Positions 1 to 12,694 of a stretch of DNA of 64,000 bases are shown piece by piece; the stretch's first letter is position 1; each line of letters begins with the position of its first letter. A model generated the notes under the pieces. The model searched no databases and was not told the origin of the DNA. It saw nothing but the letters and a program-made list of their open reading frames with translations. The position numbers were made by a program, and so were the translations under genes. Origin of the DNA: Ceratodon purpureus (lineage: Eukaryota > Streptophyta > Bryopsida > Pseudoditrichales > Ditrichaceae); NCBI GenBank assembly GCA_014871385.1, contig CM026423.1, forward strand, positions 15,420,467-15,484,466. Direction: 5' to 3'.

Positions 1-113
1 GTATTCAGACCGTTGAGAATATCGTTTTCTTGCACCCACATGGACCACATGCTAGCAGATTGATTTGGTTGATTACTGTCTCGTTCTTATCGGACTTCAC
101 ATTTTTATCGCAG

Positions 114-3100
114 GCTAGTGTGGGGTTGGAACTTACTCGGTTCAAAAAGCATGCAGCATTTCAGAAGGTACTAAGGGAATCCGATTTTGGTTTAAGTATA
201 CATGGAGCTAGTTTCTGGCAGGTTCACCTCGTTTCTTGTTAATTTTGGATGCTGTTAAAACTTTTAAAGCGCTGACATATATTGAGTGGTGATGTAGAAA
301 AAAATTGACGATTTGAACAAGGAGAAGGATGAGATCGCAAAAATTGTTGATAACCTCAAAAAGCAGATTGAAGAGCTCAGAACCCGTGGTCTGTTCTCAC
401 GCCGAATGCTTGTTGATGCTCATGGCTTAGTTTTGTGCTCCACTACTTGTGATTAGACAACATCTTGTGGTGCTTGGACATATTTTATCATTCCTTGTCG
501 CTTCTCATTGTTGATGCTTAGAATGCTTATTTAAACGACAGGAAGACGACATGGAGGAGATCAATTGGCTATACAGCAATATGAAGCATGGATAGAGCAG
601 GTCCAGAAGGATTTGAAAGACGCAAATAGCCGTTTGGAGCAGACCGAAAAGGAGGCAGCTGCTCCTCAGGAGCAAGTACAGAAAGAGGCTGAGGTTATGA
701 TGAAAGAGAAAGAAACTCGCATTCAGGTTTGAAATGCTTCAATATTTCATTTTAAGAAGAATGTGAGGAGATAAATGGTAGTTAGGGCATCTGCTTGGCA
801 ATACATTTTATAGCCTTCGAAACAACAAATGCGCTGCACACATGAATGTGTTCGGTACAGGTCCCGTTGAAGTTTACTGATTACAGGCCTGTTTGCAGTA
901 GTGTAGTGTGCATGCCATTAGAAACTTTCTAGTGGTTGTCCAACTTCAGAGGTCATGATTTGGATCCACAGAAGTCAAGCCTAATTGTGCTACTAGTGAA
1001 GCTTTCTGTCGTTCGGGAGCTTTAAATTATTGAATGCTACTTCATCATTTCTCTAGGTGCTGGAGAAAGCTCTCGAACGGGAGAAGGAAGAAGCAAGGAG
1101 GGAGAAAGCCAGGAGAATGAAGAATGACAAAGCTTATTTGGAATTCAACCAAAAAGCACAACAGGTACCAATCCTCATTTTGCCGCTTATCCTTGTGTCT
1201 TCGAATTGGGATTTTTCTTATCAGAAAACATCCTCATAATCAATGTTAGAGCTTGATCTTTTTTTGGATGAGACCTCAATGTATAAAATGAGCTTGAGGT
1301 GAGATATTTACAGTCTCCGTCGTTGTTTTGGTGTTATTAAGGACAAAAAGAAAGCGACGGAGGATCTGGATGCATTGAAGTCTGAGAAAGAGCAGTATCA
1401 TGCAGTATGAGCTCTCACTTACTTTTTTTCATTTTCTCATCATCTGGTTGTTGAGTTACATTTGCTTACCCGTTATATCTGGGCGTCAATCGTGCATTGC
1501 TCCAGATGTAAATCAGGGGCGAAGTTAGCTCCAGATGTCTTAGTTATCTCTACTATATCCTTGCATTGGCTTATTCATAAGTATTATGGTAATTTTCCTT
1601 CATGTGCAGCAACTCGTTAGTGCTGGCCTAGTTGTGGAGCCCTCGGCAAAGACTCCGGAGTATGAGGAGGCTGGAGCCACAAACCTGGGAACTCTACAGC
1701 AAATGACAGATGATGTGGCGCCGGAGACATGCTAGCTCTGCCCCTGCTTCCTCTAGCACATGTGCGCTTCCAGTGTCAACTACAGCAGGAGTAGTCGACC
1801 CACCTGCCATAACCGAAACCATTCAAGTAACTACAGTGATTATGGAGCCTCCCACCAGTATCACGGAGCCTGCTACCACTACCATAGAGCCTGCTACCAC
1901 TATGACAGAGCCTGCTACCGGGATGCCAACTCCACCCATTGCGCCACCTTCTGTAGTTCCAGCTGCTCCTGTTCCAAATCAAGGTTCGACTTTATCGGTA
2001 TACTGTACTTCATTTTGTATCCTAAGCCCGACAATGACTTAAGGCTTTTACAGGCCGGGGTTGTTTTGCGCAAGTATTTCAATCTATGTTTTACCTTACT
2101 CTGGTTTATTCATTTTGCAATTATTGCTAGAAGAAAATGATTACAATTTATGAAATGCTCGTAATCCTCAGGACGTCCATTGAGCAACGTTGCTGGAGGG
2201 CCGACGCCAGTCGCTTCTGTGCGGGCACCCCTGCGATCGGCATCATCTGCCAGTGCTACTGCTCCTGTGCGGCCATCAACAAGGGTGACACCAATTGTAC
2301 CTGCGGTTGCCCCACTTTCCCAGGTCCAGATTGATCCTGCTAGGGAGCGAGAGATGAACCTACTTCGAGCGAGGAGACTAGAACAAGAGGTAAGTTACAT
2401 CAGCTTCAAGCTTCGAGCTCTTGCCTCTGGTTCTGATTTACTATGTTTGACATGAGTGCTTGTTATTTGCTTTCTTCCCTTCGCGTGGAGCATTATCTCT
2501 CCTTCTAAATTGCCCGCTGGCATTCTCTCTGTTTTTTCTGACAGAATAAACGGAAGACAGGACGCCGTTTAATTCGGCCTCGTATTGAGCCAGCTGGAGC
2601 TAGTACGAGCAGCATGGAAATCGGGGAAGGTAATCAGGATGGACCAGGCGAAATTGCTGAAACAGAAGCCGAGGATCGGGGTGAAGGAAAAGCACCCGCA
2701 ACTTCGGAAATTCCTGATAGTTCAGCTTCACCATCTGCTGGAGTGGCTGAAGCTGTGCCATCTGCAGCTGCAGCTGAGTCTCTGACTGTGATTGCACCAC
2801 CCGCAACTGTTGTATCTGTTGCTCGTAAGCGTGCAGCACCTGGACAAGAGATTGCACCTTCTGACGATGAACTCATACCTCAGGATAGGAAATCAGAGAA
2901 AGCTCCACCTCATAAAAAATCTCGACCTGCCGAGGTAAGATTTTCAGTTCATGTAAGTAGTGTCTTCGGTATTGCAGTATGTTTTGTATGGACCATCCCT
3001 ATACCATATCAGCCTTATCCTTCTCCTCGATTGGCACGATTTTGTCTGTTGTCAGTGTTTGGTGGCGAACATTTCACCGGTACTATTCTCTCGTTGTTAA

Positions 3101-3499
3101 ATTATATCAAATCATGAGGTTTCAAGCCAAATTTTGCACTTCCATTACTGACTTCGTCTGACTCTAAATGTGCAGGAGACAGCCATTGAGGAATTGAACG
3201 CGTCTACTATTCAACAGACTAGTGCGGAACCTGTTGATGATTCAGCGGACGCCTCACAGACAATTGTGAAATCTACTAAACTTCCTGAGATTTCTGATGC
3301 AACTGGACATTGCCCAGTTGGTGATAGCTCTGAAGCTCCAGCGCTGAAGAAACAAAGATTTTTAAAGGCAGAACTTGTATTAGTACCTCAGCAATCTCTG
3401 GAGAGGGGTTCATCCTCTAAAAGCCAGGATGTTGTTATGGTCAGTGAAGCAGCTGAACTTGCGAAGAACTGGTTCCGTACAAATGGAAGAGCTCAGTAG
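114..3499 (+). CDS. Coiled-coil protein, C-terminal exons (possible NUA/TPR nuclear-pore anchor)
   Basis: Nine exons fit GT-AG borders: 114-167, 298-388, 542-726, 1057-1164, 1342-1404, 1610-1983, 2172-2389, 2545-2934, 3176-3499. The 5' part lies outside the window. The first five encode highly charged heptad-like coiled coil (KKIDDLNKEKDE, VLEKALEREKEEARRE). The later exons encode a Ser/Thr/Pro- and Glu-rich tail with basic KKSRP and LKKQR patches. A long coiled coil followed by an acidic disordered tail with nuclear-localisation-like patches is the layout of plant NUA/TPR, which anchors the inner nuclear-pore basket; the family call is inference. Junction phases agree except inside exon six, which enters in one frame (QLVSAGLVVEPSAK...) and must leave in another (SSAPASSST...), so a one-base indel is needed near 1,720-1,735. 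The tail may also run on in another frame past 3,499. Confidence 0.45.
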
Positions 3500-6400
3500 A
3501 GAATCTAGCGGGCAATTACAGGAAGTGGGTAATGAGACGTTGGAAGTTTCTGATTTGCCAACAATGAAGAATGAAGATCAATTTTTAGAGGCACCCATTT
3601 TGCAGGCTTCCCTATCAGTTGCACCGCAACCACGTGGAATTCCAATTGGCCGTTTAAATTTCAAAGAAGAAGAAGACCGTCGTAGAGCAGTGGCGACAGT
3701 GGGTCGCGGAGGCAGGGACTCCGATTCGCGTGGGGCCCCCATCAATGAGGCAGGGGTTGGGCGATGCGTGTACACATAGCAAGGAAATAATCCGTCGTTG
3801 TCATGTACATGTCCTGATCGTTTGTTGAGTGCCTGATGTTTTTCCGTGGCCTGCAGATCTGTGCTTGAAATCAGGCAGCGTGAGCTACAGCAGCAGTGCA
3901 AGGGAGTGGACGGGGCGCTGGCGGAGAGGCAAAAATCACTGAGAGAAGAGGAGCTGAGCTGCGCGAATATGCGCCAACGCCGTGAAAGCTTGGTGGCGCA
4001 CTTCGAAGAGGAGAGACGGAACTGTGACGATTTCGAAGACACAGAAATCCAGAGAATAGGGGAGACGTCGATGGAGGAAGACGAGGAGCTCAGAACAATA
4101 GATAGGGACTTGGAGTTTGGCATGCATATTCTCAGCAGAGAGAGTGCAAGGACAGAAGAGCTTCGGAGGGAGCAACAGGGGCTGGAAACAGACTTGAAAA
4201 GGGTTGAACACGACATAAGGATGCGTGGGATGGGGTCCGCACGTTCCGAGATTTGGGTAGCGAAGTTAACCGATCAAGTGCAGCTGATGGCAGAGGGGTC
4301 CGGGATGGGAATGACACCGCTGCCGATTCGAAATCCTATGCAGCCAGTGCAAGGCAACGCGAAGATTATTTACGTTGAGAACTGCCCTGTTTGCGGTTTC
4401 AACTTCAGATGCCATAATATTTCCGTGGCTGATTGCGAATGCACCTACCATCATTTCTGTTTGGCGGCGTGGTTAAGTGATGGGAAGAGACAGTGCGCGA
4501 AATTCGGCTGCTACAGAGAATTTAGCGCAGATTGGATGGCAAGTTTTGGAGCGAATCAAGTGCGCATACCGCCAATGCGGCAGCCCAAACAGGAGGGTCT
4601 GATGGGCAGATTCAACAGAGTAGAATCCGGAAATGTTGCGGCAGCCGCATCCACGAACTGTAAGTCCTCAATTTCATTTCGTTGCTGTTGGAATTAGACT
4701 GCTCTTCCTCGCCCGTGAGCTAAGCTTCAAAATGTAATGACAGACGAGCGCTAGCTACTCTCACAGTGGGTTAACGCAGTGGAGTAAGTCGGTTACGTGG
4801 TCCCGGTTTCTACTTTTGTACGTCTTCTCTTAGGGTACAGAGTATTCTGCACATAAAGAGTTGAGGTGCTTTTTTCCATTTTCGGTGGACAGTCGAGGCT
4901 GCGCTTCAGAACCTACCGCTAAGTCCTACGGTGTCCACAGGGTTCTCTGGTCGTGTGAGTCGGTTTCCACTTTCCCAAGGGCCACTGAAGTTGGCGTCCA
5001 CTCTGAGGATGTAGAGCAGGGTAGTGGGGGCCAGAGTTGATCTCTTGCACCGCTTTCTTATCCTGGCCCCGGTAGTGACTTTCTACTCAGCAGTGCAGAT
5101 GTCTGATCATAGTGACTGAGGTATCAGAAGTAAAGTGAGGGGGTGGTTTCACGTGTATACCACGGCGAAACATACTCTGGGCATATCCATGACTTTCGGG
5201 ATGTCCGCCACCGTGGGATGACAGTGCGTGCGAACTTAGTGTACTCGTTTTCACTGGATCGTAGGGGTCAGTCGCTGAATGGTAGAAGGTATACCGTTCT
5301 GTTCACTGCGTATGCTTCTTTGCTTCGTTCATACTTGGCGGTTCCCGCTCTCTAGTAAATCACTTGTATGGCCCAGATTCACTTCTATGAAGTGTAAAAG
5401 GGCATTGAACGTGCGGTTTCCGTGGGTGGCAAGCCGTAATCGGATTGCGTCCCCATTTTGGTCCACTGAGTCACTTTCTGCGCACTGGAGTGTAGGTGTG
5501 CCACGTTCCCAAGGTAGAAATTTTCACTTCCACTGTCGAGGTGGTGCTCCGGACACGGAAGATGCGCTGCACAAGTTCGTGGACGCTGCCATTCCAATTG
5601 AGGACTGCGAAGCCACTGCGGTTGCCTTTGCACTTCCAGTGTTCGCTTCGTTATGATAGAATTCTCAGTACCACGGTCCGGCAGTTGATAGGGGCACGTT
5701 CAAAGCACTGTAGAAGAACTTGAACGATGTCATTCCACTTTCTCGCTGATCGAACAGTTTCGGTCCCCGTGCGGTTCACTGGCACCCTTGATTGTCACTT
5801 AAATTTCACTGCGGCCCTGCTTGTGCTGAGTTGAATCTTGCGGGTGTTGCAGTCCATGTGGGAAGTGCTTCTGGAACTCCGCGCTCTGAGGGGCACCAGG
5901 GACCAGGTACGCCATTGTCGGGGCCCTTGGGAACTCCAGCGTCTGGGAGCTGGAGGACCCCTTCAGGCAGCGCAGGAAGGACTAACGCTTTCGGCATATT
6001 CACGCCGTTAGAGGGCTTCACTGGGGGAACAACGGAGCAGCTCCGAACGTTGTCAACGCCATCGAAGCCTCCGTCACGGTCCGAACACACATCAGACGAG
6101 AGTATTATTTATCCGTTGGAAGATGTCTGCCTCAGTCAAGCTCAGCAGTCACCAGAGGCACGGCCAGTCGGGGGAATAGAGAACAAAGTTGACGAGGTCA
6201 TCCCGGAGACATTGCAGGGAACTGAAGGGGTATTGGACGCAGTTCTTCCCCTTGCGGCAGTGGTGGTGGATGACGGAGTGGACGATGCCATCAGCAACGA
6301 CGACGATGGAGCGGGAGTGGATGTGCGCTGTGAGGTGCAGGCTGATATAGAGGGAAAGCGCAGGGACTTGTCTCCACAGGAAGCGGAACCCGCAGAGGAA

Positions 6401-6760
6401 ACGGCGAAGTCATTGGCCCCGGAGGTGGCTTCAAAAACCACTGAGGGCACTGCAAAACATGAACCCCTCAATGCGCGACGCCAAGCTGCGTTAAGGAATA
6501 CGCTCTGCCCGTCACCGTCTCTGACTCCAGTGGCACCTTCCGAGGTTGGGTTACCGTCACGTGCGAGGAAGGGGGCTCCAGGCCGTGGGCGCGCTACACA
6601 GGGGGCGGCCATAGCTGAAAAAAGTTCGAGCTTGAAGGCACTGACGCAGGTCGGGGGGCACGACAAATTTAAACCACCCGCTGCTGTTCCTATCGCAAGG
6701 AAGGGACGGGGGCGTGGAGGGAAGCCCGTGAAGCGCAAGCGGGACGCCAGTAGCCAGTAG
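3483..6760 (+). CDS. Coiled-coil and RING-like zinc-binding protein, unknown family
   Basis: Exons 3483-3769, 3857-4659 and 5853-6760 join in phase to 665 codons. The second is bounded by CTGCAG and a strong GTAAGT, and the split codon T|TC matches the third. Residues about 100-240 are Glu/Arg/Gln-rich coiled coil. A Cys/His cluster follows (CPVCGFNF, CECTYHHFC, CAKFGC), like a divergent RING or other zinc ribbon. The third exon is disordered, with GTP/SGT-rich, acidic, and finally Gly-Arg/Lys-rich stretches ending PVKRKRD, a likely nuclear signal. The start is uncertain: exon one overlaps the end of the upstream gene in another frame, and its donor GTACAC is weak, so the gene may start elsewhere. 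A RING-type E3 ligase or a transposon-borne protein are both possible. I do not recognise the family. Exons two and three are the secure part. Confidence 0.6.
4660..5852 (+). other. 1.2 kb intron with CACTG-rich degenerate sequence
   Basis: This intron lies between the zinc-finger exon and the disordered-tail exon. It is rich in scattered variants of CACTGG/CACTTC words but has no clear period. The ORFs inside it are short and lack splice or family support. Similar wording recurs around 7.8-8.0 kb and 34.8-35.2 kb. Confidence 0.5.
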
Positions 6761-8781
6761 CAAGGGCTGTTTTTCTCAGTGCACGGAATAGGAGTCCGGT
6801 CTCGTCCGAATGTGAGATGTAGTTTCAGTTTGTTCTCGAAGTCTAGCACCCGGAGACATCGTTGCCGGAGGGTGCAGAGGTGTTTTCAACTGCGACCTAC
6901 TTTTGATTTTTTGACATCCTCAGGAGGTTTGGGATCCTGGATTATACTACAACTTCCTGCTCTCTGCTGAGGGTAGTATACGGTCTGTTTTGGTTGTCGA
7001 GCCAACAATTCGTCTTCGCAGTCGTTTCGGACTTCGAAGATGTTGTGGTACGTCTGGATTATGTGCTAGATCTGTACTGGTTCGCACGTACTTGGCACTT
7101 AGATATGTGACATATGGCCGTGCGCAACAGTGATATGGTTTGTTTGTGATGGCAAATTGATCACTAGAAAGAAGACTACAAGTTTGGGTTTGGCATGACT
7201 GTGGGCGAGTAAGTTAGATTTCGGATATCAGTTAGGAAGGCACGGAGGTTATGATCATTGTATGCACCCATATGCATTTCATCAGGAAGTGCAATTTTAT
7301 TGAGGATGGTTTCTACTTTACATCATGAAAACCGAATTTTATTTGTTGTCAATGGATGTTTAGATCCTTATGTTTTTTTAACCTCATTTTGCCGTCGAGG
7401 CCAAAGAGCAGCGCTCTATCTTCGCTAGGTTAGTGAGTTCATATATGTTGTAATCAATTTACATGTATGGAAAACCCTTGCACTCTAAGTGTCCATTGCG
7501 CTCCTTTGTCAAATGCACACCACCACTAGTACTTTGAGAGAGGTTTTCAGTTTTTGTGGACGCCACTTAACAGTTGGTGTTGCTACCTGAACACCAACTG
7601 ATTTCTTCGGGCCCTTACAATTACTATAGTGCTCGTGTACGTGAAGTAATTTGGGCCATGCCACGTGCACTGTATACTTTCATGTTGACGTCACTCCGCT
7701 TCGAATACTTCCGTTCAAACGCACGGCTGCGTACAAAGGTGCGGCTGAAGGGAGATCATGCTCCAAACGACGGCAGAATTCTGTAAAGGGAGGACGTGCG
7801 GCCTTTACAAATTCCACGCCCATGGGCACTGGAAAGTGAACGGCAAGGCGAAGTGTTCGGAGGTGGGAAGTAGGAAGTGAACTGGAAAGCCAAGCACCAA
7901 GGAGATGGGCAGTGGGAAGTGAACTGGTCTGTCACAGTATCCAGAAACGTATACACAGGAAGGAACTTCGGGTTTCCGTGACATTCGATTGGTCTCAAGG
8001 TGGAAGGTGGAGGTGATAAAATTACTTTGCAATTTAGAGGTTCAGTACTTGCCGTACGGTACAACTTGCGTCGGCGCACTCCACTTGTAACGTGTGGAAT
8101 TGTATAGAATGGGCAGGACATTACAGTAGTCATGCCAACGGTTTTAAGTGAGGACTGAATGCGTACGCAAACTTTGTGTCAAGCTTGTCACAGTAGCGAA
8201 TCGCGAGGGTGACTTCTACACTGGATTCTCAAGATCCGACACAACAGTTAGGAGCAACAGGAAGCCAACCCGATAGTTCTATTTCAGAATTTCACTTGGG
8301 GGCACAGTTCATCATCATGCTCCGAGTCTGTCTTGAAGATTTTAACCAGAATGCCTTAGTTTTTATCAACGTGGAATGTTTTCAGGCAGCTTCTGTGCAC
8401 AGTTTACGGTAGTACTGCCATGTTTCCTTCTAGAGAGATGCAAAAAGTAAGAAACACGCGTTTTCCACAGTAGAGACGTAAAATACGAGCCTAGATTAAA
8501 GTCTACTTCTCTAGAGTCATAACCAGCTGTTTCGCAAAGACCTAGACTGCACTGAGAAGTCAGCAAAAGAACATCGAGTGCACTGGCTTCAACTTCAGTT
8601 CCGGGAAAGCCTGCATTTGATTTGGAGTGCACGCGCCCTTCTCTCCACTCCTCACAGTAGATTTGCAAGGTCCTATGCATTGCAATTCAATCCGCTTGTT
8701 TGAAGACCTCAAAATCGCGATCACTGCTGCCACTAGTGCCCAAAATTTCCATAGCCAACGTCGATTCCTATTTGCACTCGC
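6761..8781. other. Intergenic region between convergent genes
   Basis: This holds the 3' flanks of the two convergent genes. At 7,820-7,930 there is a purine-rich imperfect repeat built from variants of GGGAAGTGAACTGG. No ORF here has splice or family support. I see no RNA gene. Confidence 0.5.
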
Positions 8782-10648
8782 TTAAGCACTGTCCTCGTCG
8801 TCATCTGATATCACGAGGGTCGGGGTCCCGTTCGTGTCTGTCCAGAAAGAGTCAGAGTACGCGGTAACGAACTTACACAGTGCGAATATGGGATCTAAAC
8901 AAAAATTCAGAAATGTATGAGGTACCTCATCAAACTGACAGTCTTCTTTGTGTTTACCTTTTGGTAGTTGCAGTGGAAGGCGCTTGAAAGGCAGAGGTGA
9001 ATACGGGCTGGTCACTGTTGGCGGCGCCGGATTCGCTGAGTCCTCGTCCTCGTCCTCATGATCTTCAGAAACCGTCTGTGTCCCGCCAGGTGGCTGGAAC
9101 AACTCCTCTGCAAGGGTTTACTCAACGGTGTCAAAGACCACAGTAACGAGGATCTCAGTCACGGAATTTCATGCTCTTCACGCCACTGCTGAATACAAAT
9201 CATTATTCAAATTACCAGAATCCTCCATCATCTTCTCAATTCCCCGCTGCGCGGCCTGGGCCCGCTCGCTCTTCAGCCAGGATTCCTGCACGTCTTCAAT
9301 CGCCTTCCGTTTGCGCCTCTCCGCGTCCAGCTCATCTCCACGGTCGTAGAGGTAATTCAGCTTCTGGTAGCCCGTCATGTGGTGGTAGCCGTCCGCCATG
9401 GCACGATCTTTCACTGCGTTTATGAAAAACACCGCCGATTAGGCGACACACAGGTATTGTGAATACAGAGCATGTCATTGCAGGGGTACATTCCAAGCTC
9501 TTACTCTGGTGGATGATGTAGACGTCCTAGTCGTGCTTACGCTTCCCCTTCCCCGTTGGAGTGCTATCGTCGCGTGCTGGAACATGGCGGGCCATATCGT
9601 TGGCGAGGTCTCCAACTTGCGCAGATGCTGTGGCACCTGTGGCGCCTGAATGGGGTTGATGTCAGAATCGGGAGCAATAACTCTAGAAATTTGGACAACA
9701 TGTTCTTCGGCCTATGGACGCATTGCAGAAATCACTGGCGTTTCAGTCAACGGTAAGGTACATGAAAGTCAGGGTCTCAATGCTGTTCTGAATTTCAGTA
9801 CCTTGTGCGATGACGTTTGAGAGAAGGTCGTCCTCGTCGCTGGCATCAGTCTCCTCTGCTGTCTCGGTGGGGTAGCCTGCACAGCAGTTGCACACAGCGG
9901 TTTAGTAGTCTTCAAAAGGACCCCATTATTAATGAGATCATGTGAGATACAAATGCCAAGTGCGTACAGAAGACTTAGGGTACAGCACATGGGCTTCACC
10001 TTGTTCCTCTCTCAAAGAGCAATAAACCGGTCGGTGCACAACGCTTGGCGGAACCTCCGGCAGAGCCAATGTGAGATCGAAACCCTGAAGAAGGTTAGGA
10101 TCAAGCAGGTCAGGATTCCGATTTACGAGCCAGTCATCCGGAGCTCCAGTCAGAGAATCCTCGTCGACGTCGAGTTTTTTAATCTTGTTTGGGGGAAACG
10201 GCTCTCCAATCTCGCGACAGTGCCGTCGTAGTTCCTCAAAGGTCATGAATTCCTTTTTTCCACGGGCACATATCTTCGCTGCAAACGTGGCCCAGTCCAC
10301 TGCGAACCCACGCTTCTCTGCAATTAAACCCCTTGCGAATGCTAACCCTATGCATTTGTACCTCCCAAATGGCCGCTGGTGCGTGATCTGATACAGTCGC
10401 TCAATTCGGTAGATTTGCCGAGGGCTCTCACTCTCACCGGGCTTCGCGTACCAGAATTTGCCACCTTTCATCGGTCCCCATCGCCTCTCACACATGGACT
10501 TCGAAGCAACGTCGTGGGGCAAGGAGAAAGCGGCGGTGGCAGCAGCACCCGGGACATATCCACGTCTGTTCAGTCCTTCCTCCTCGTGGAACCATCTGGG
10601 GTCCCCTTTCTCCCGCGCTCCATGAATTTGTGCTCTGGCCGGTGGCAT
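8782..10648 (-). CDS. Six-exon gene, 410-residue protein of unknown family
   Basis: Read on the minus strand, exons 10648-10000, 9876-9802, 9645-9541, 9413-9216, 9107-8958 and 8837-8782 join with every split codon in phase and end at TAA, giving 411 codons. That regularity strongly supports a real or recently real gene. The start is an ATG (MPPARAQIHG). Residues about 55-190 form a compact region (FWYAKPGE, IYRIERLYQITHQRPFGRYK, FAVDWATFAAKICARGKK) that could be a folded domain. Then come acidic patches, a Lys/Arg/Glu helix (LDAERRKRKAIEDVQESW), and a C-terminal VISDDDEDSA, which looks like a SUMO-interacting motif with acidic flank. I do not recognise the family. It converges on the zinc-finger gene, and the two may be a co-inherited pair, possibly from a mobile element. 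Confidence 0.65.
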
Positions 10649-11922
10649 CTACTTATGCACAATGGCCACGGCACATAATTAGACAGGAAACCCCTACTAC
10701 AACTTCAACAAGCACAGAAATGCCACATGGACCACACACAAACTGAGCACCGTTCAGAAAACCCTAGACGCTGTGAACACCGCCCGGGTCTCAATGAATT
10801 TGAAGGTTCTGCAGTACTCACTAATAACAACAGTGAGCTCCTTGACACTGAAATCGGAGAATAGAGAAGAAATACTTTACTTAGGCACGAAGCATTTGAG
10901 ATTTCATTAAGCTCAAGCAGTTAGATCCGAAACCCTAAAAATCATGGAAGCTGGGATCCTTCGCAAAGCATTGAAAACATTGAACAGTCGTCCAGCACTA
11001 TCCCTGCATTTCCTAAGAAGACTAACCTAACCCTTCCCTCTCTCAGCAATCCCGAATCCTAGAATCTGCGGAGAATCAATTCACTGAACCAGAATTGATT
11101 GAATATCGCAAGATTGAACAAGTTCGTGTAGAGCAGCAATTGTGATACCTCTCCGAATCGGACTCCGCAGCTCCAAGGCAAAACAGTGAGCGAAGAGCGA
11201 TGGCGTGGTCCCTCAACGACGCGCAGCAGCAGCAGAGCAGTTGGTGAAGTGGGACGAACCGAATAAAGACAGCTTCAGCTGCAAGATCTCTAGACGCCGA
11301 CGTCACACACAGAGTAATTTATCAGGAGAAAAACCCAACGAGCATCACGAAGGTCAACACAATGTAATTTCAAAACGACACAGGGTCTGAAAGACCAAGG
11401 ATGCAATCCCTCCAATCGCACTACAACTTCAACCTCAGTTACCCTACTACAACTCCAACCACAAGTACCCCCGAAATGAAGAGGACGTGCCTTCTGACCC
11501 GGAGCACCTCCTCTCCACCGATGACTGGAGAGTACTGGACAATGCCACAAATTGGGTAGACATGGTGGCTGGAGAGAGGCGAAATTAGGGTTACCTAGTC
11601 ACCAGACTGTCGTAGTCGTGGTTTCTCCACTCCATCCTAACCCGTCCACTCAGCCGCAACGTCTCAAAGCGTGGAGGCCACCTCAGCCACGAGCAATCAC
11701 CTCGGCAGGCCACCCAGACAATCCAACCAGGGTCACCTCCACGAAGTGATGGAGTGACGCTGTAGTAAGCAAAGAACCTATGCGAAGAAGGAGCCATAAT
11801 TTTGTTGCAAAGTTTAGAACGAATGCCACTACACCCATTGTAGTGATGGTAAGAAAATAATAAAATAAAAGGAAAAATATTTACGATTTGTCCTGAACAC
11901 TTGACAGAACAGCCCTCAGTGT
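10649..11922. other. Upstream flank of the minus-strand gene, no gene seen
   Basis: This is the promoter side of the six-exon gene. Short ORFs occur on both strands but lack splice or homology support. A small dyad at about 11,825-11,848 (CACTACA...TGTAGTG) is visible. The last 35 bases before the transposon match the tandem repeat on its far side. Confidence 0.5.
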
Positions 11923-11930
11923 CACTTGCC
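11923..11930. repeat. Left target-site duplication, CACTTGCC
   Basis: CACTTGCC directly precedes the left inverted repeat and recurs directly after the right one at 34404-34411. If the last T of the right end is counted, the duplication is nine bases (TCACTTGCC), the commonest length for Mutator-like elements. The sequence before this copy (GAACACTTGACAGAACAGCC and on) also occurs at 34425-34460, where it runs uninterrupted into ATATCACTTG, giving the empty-site structure. Confidence 0.85.
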
Positions 11931-12050
11931 AGGGGAAAGTTCGTACGTGAGCGGAGAGCGTAGAGCGGAGAGCGGTGAGCGCAGAATGGAGAGCACAGAA
12001 TTGAAAATTAGGAAAATTTCCAAAAGCAAAGTAGACCCTATAACCGTGGA
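11931..12050 (+). repeat. Left terminal inverted repeat of the 22.5 kb element
   Basis: The end starts AGGGGAAAG and contains the 18-base word GTACGTGAGCGGAGAGCG (11943-11960), which occurs as its exact reverse complement at 34374-34391. Reiterated GCGGAGAGCG units follow, matched in inverted order at the other end. A further 17-base block GACCCTATAACCGTGGA (12034-12050) is inverted exactly at 34195-34211. Similarity between the two ends is patchy between these blocks. Confidence 0.85.
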
Positions 12051-12694
12051 AAATTACTAAATTAAGGCTTAATTTTGATACTTTTTTTAGAAAAAGATTA
12101 TATTACCGTGGAAATTAGGGTTATCTCTGGTAAGAATTTATTACGTTTGTTCTCAAAGATACAAATTAGGGCTGATGTCATGATGACGTCATGCATACAT
12201 TCCTTTAGATTTGTCATGGGTTTAGGCAAGATACAATGATCAGGAGTTGAGTTTTAGATCAAACAAATAATTCTTTCATAGGATTATGTAAATGCACAAG
12301 ACAAATTTGAAAGAACGTAAAGGAGGCAAGGTTTGAAAACTTCCTGGAATATTTCAAAATTCGTGTATAATATCTGAACTGCTGAAACCAAAATATACCT
12401 TGTTAGAGTCCTTGTCTTCATCGAAGATTACTCTCTCTTCCTAGGCAGCAAAGCATCTTCATTTGAGTGATACAAGTAGGAGATTTTCATCATCAAACAA
12501 CACTTGGTAAGCTGGGTTCCAGAGAAGGAGGTCACTCTTGGTTTCTTGAGCTTGTCTCTAGGTGGCGTATTTGGATAGTGACACAGTCCTTGGCATGCTG
12601 TGCTGTATGCAAAGGTAGCGTAGGAGTTCGGGGATGTCAATCTGCAAGCTTGAGTGTAACGTTTGAAGACTACAAGAATTCAGTGTGTTGCGCG
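12051..12694. other. Left subterminal non-coding region of the element
   Basis: AT-rich, with several imperfect dyads and a TGATGACGTCATG palindrome near 12,180, a CRE/TGACG-type word that could be a promoter element for the small ORF downstream. No ORF here is convincing. Confidence 0.4.

Noticed and set aside
6142-6849. 235-codon minus-strand ORF
   Set aside because: It is antisense to the last exon of the zinc-finger gene, which has a phase-matched splice junction.
7756-8133. 125-codon minus-strand ORF
   Set aside because: It lies over an imperfect purine-rich repeat, with no splice borders and no domain.
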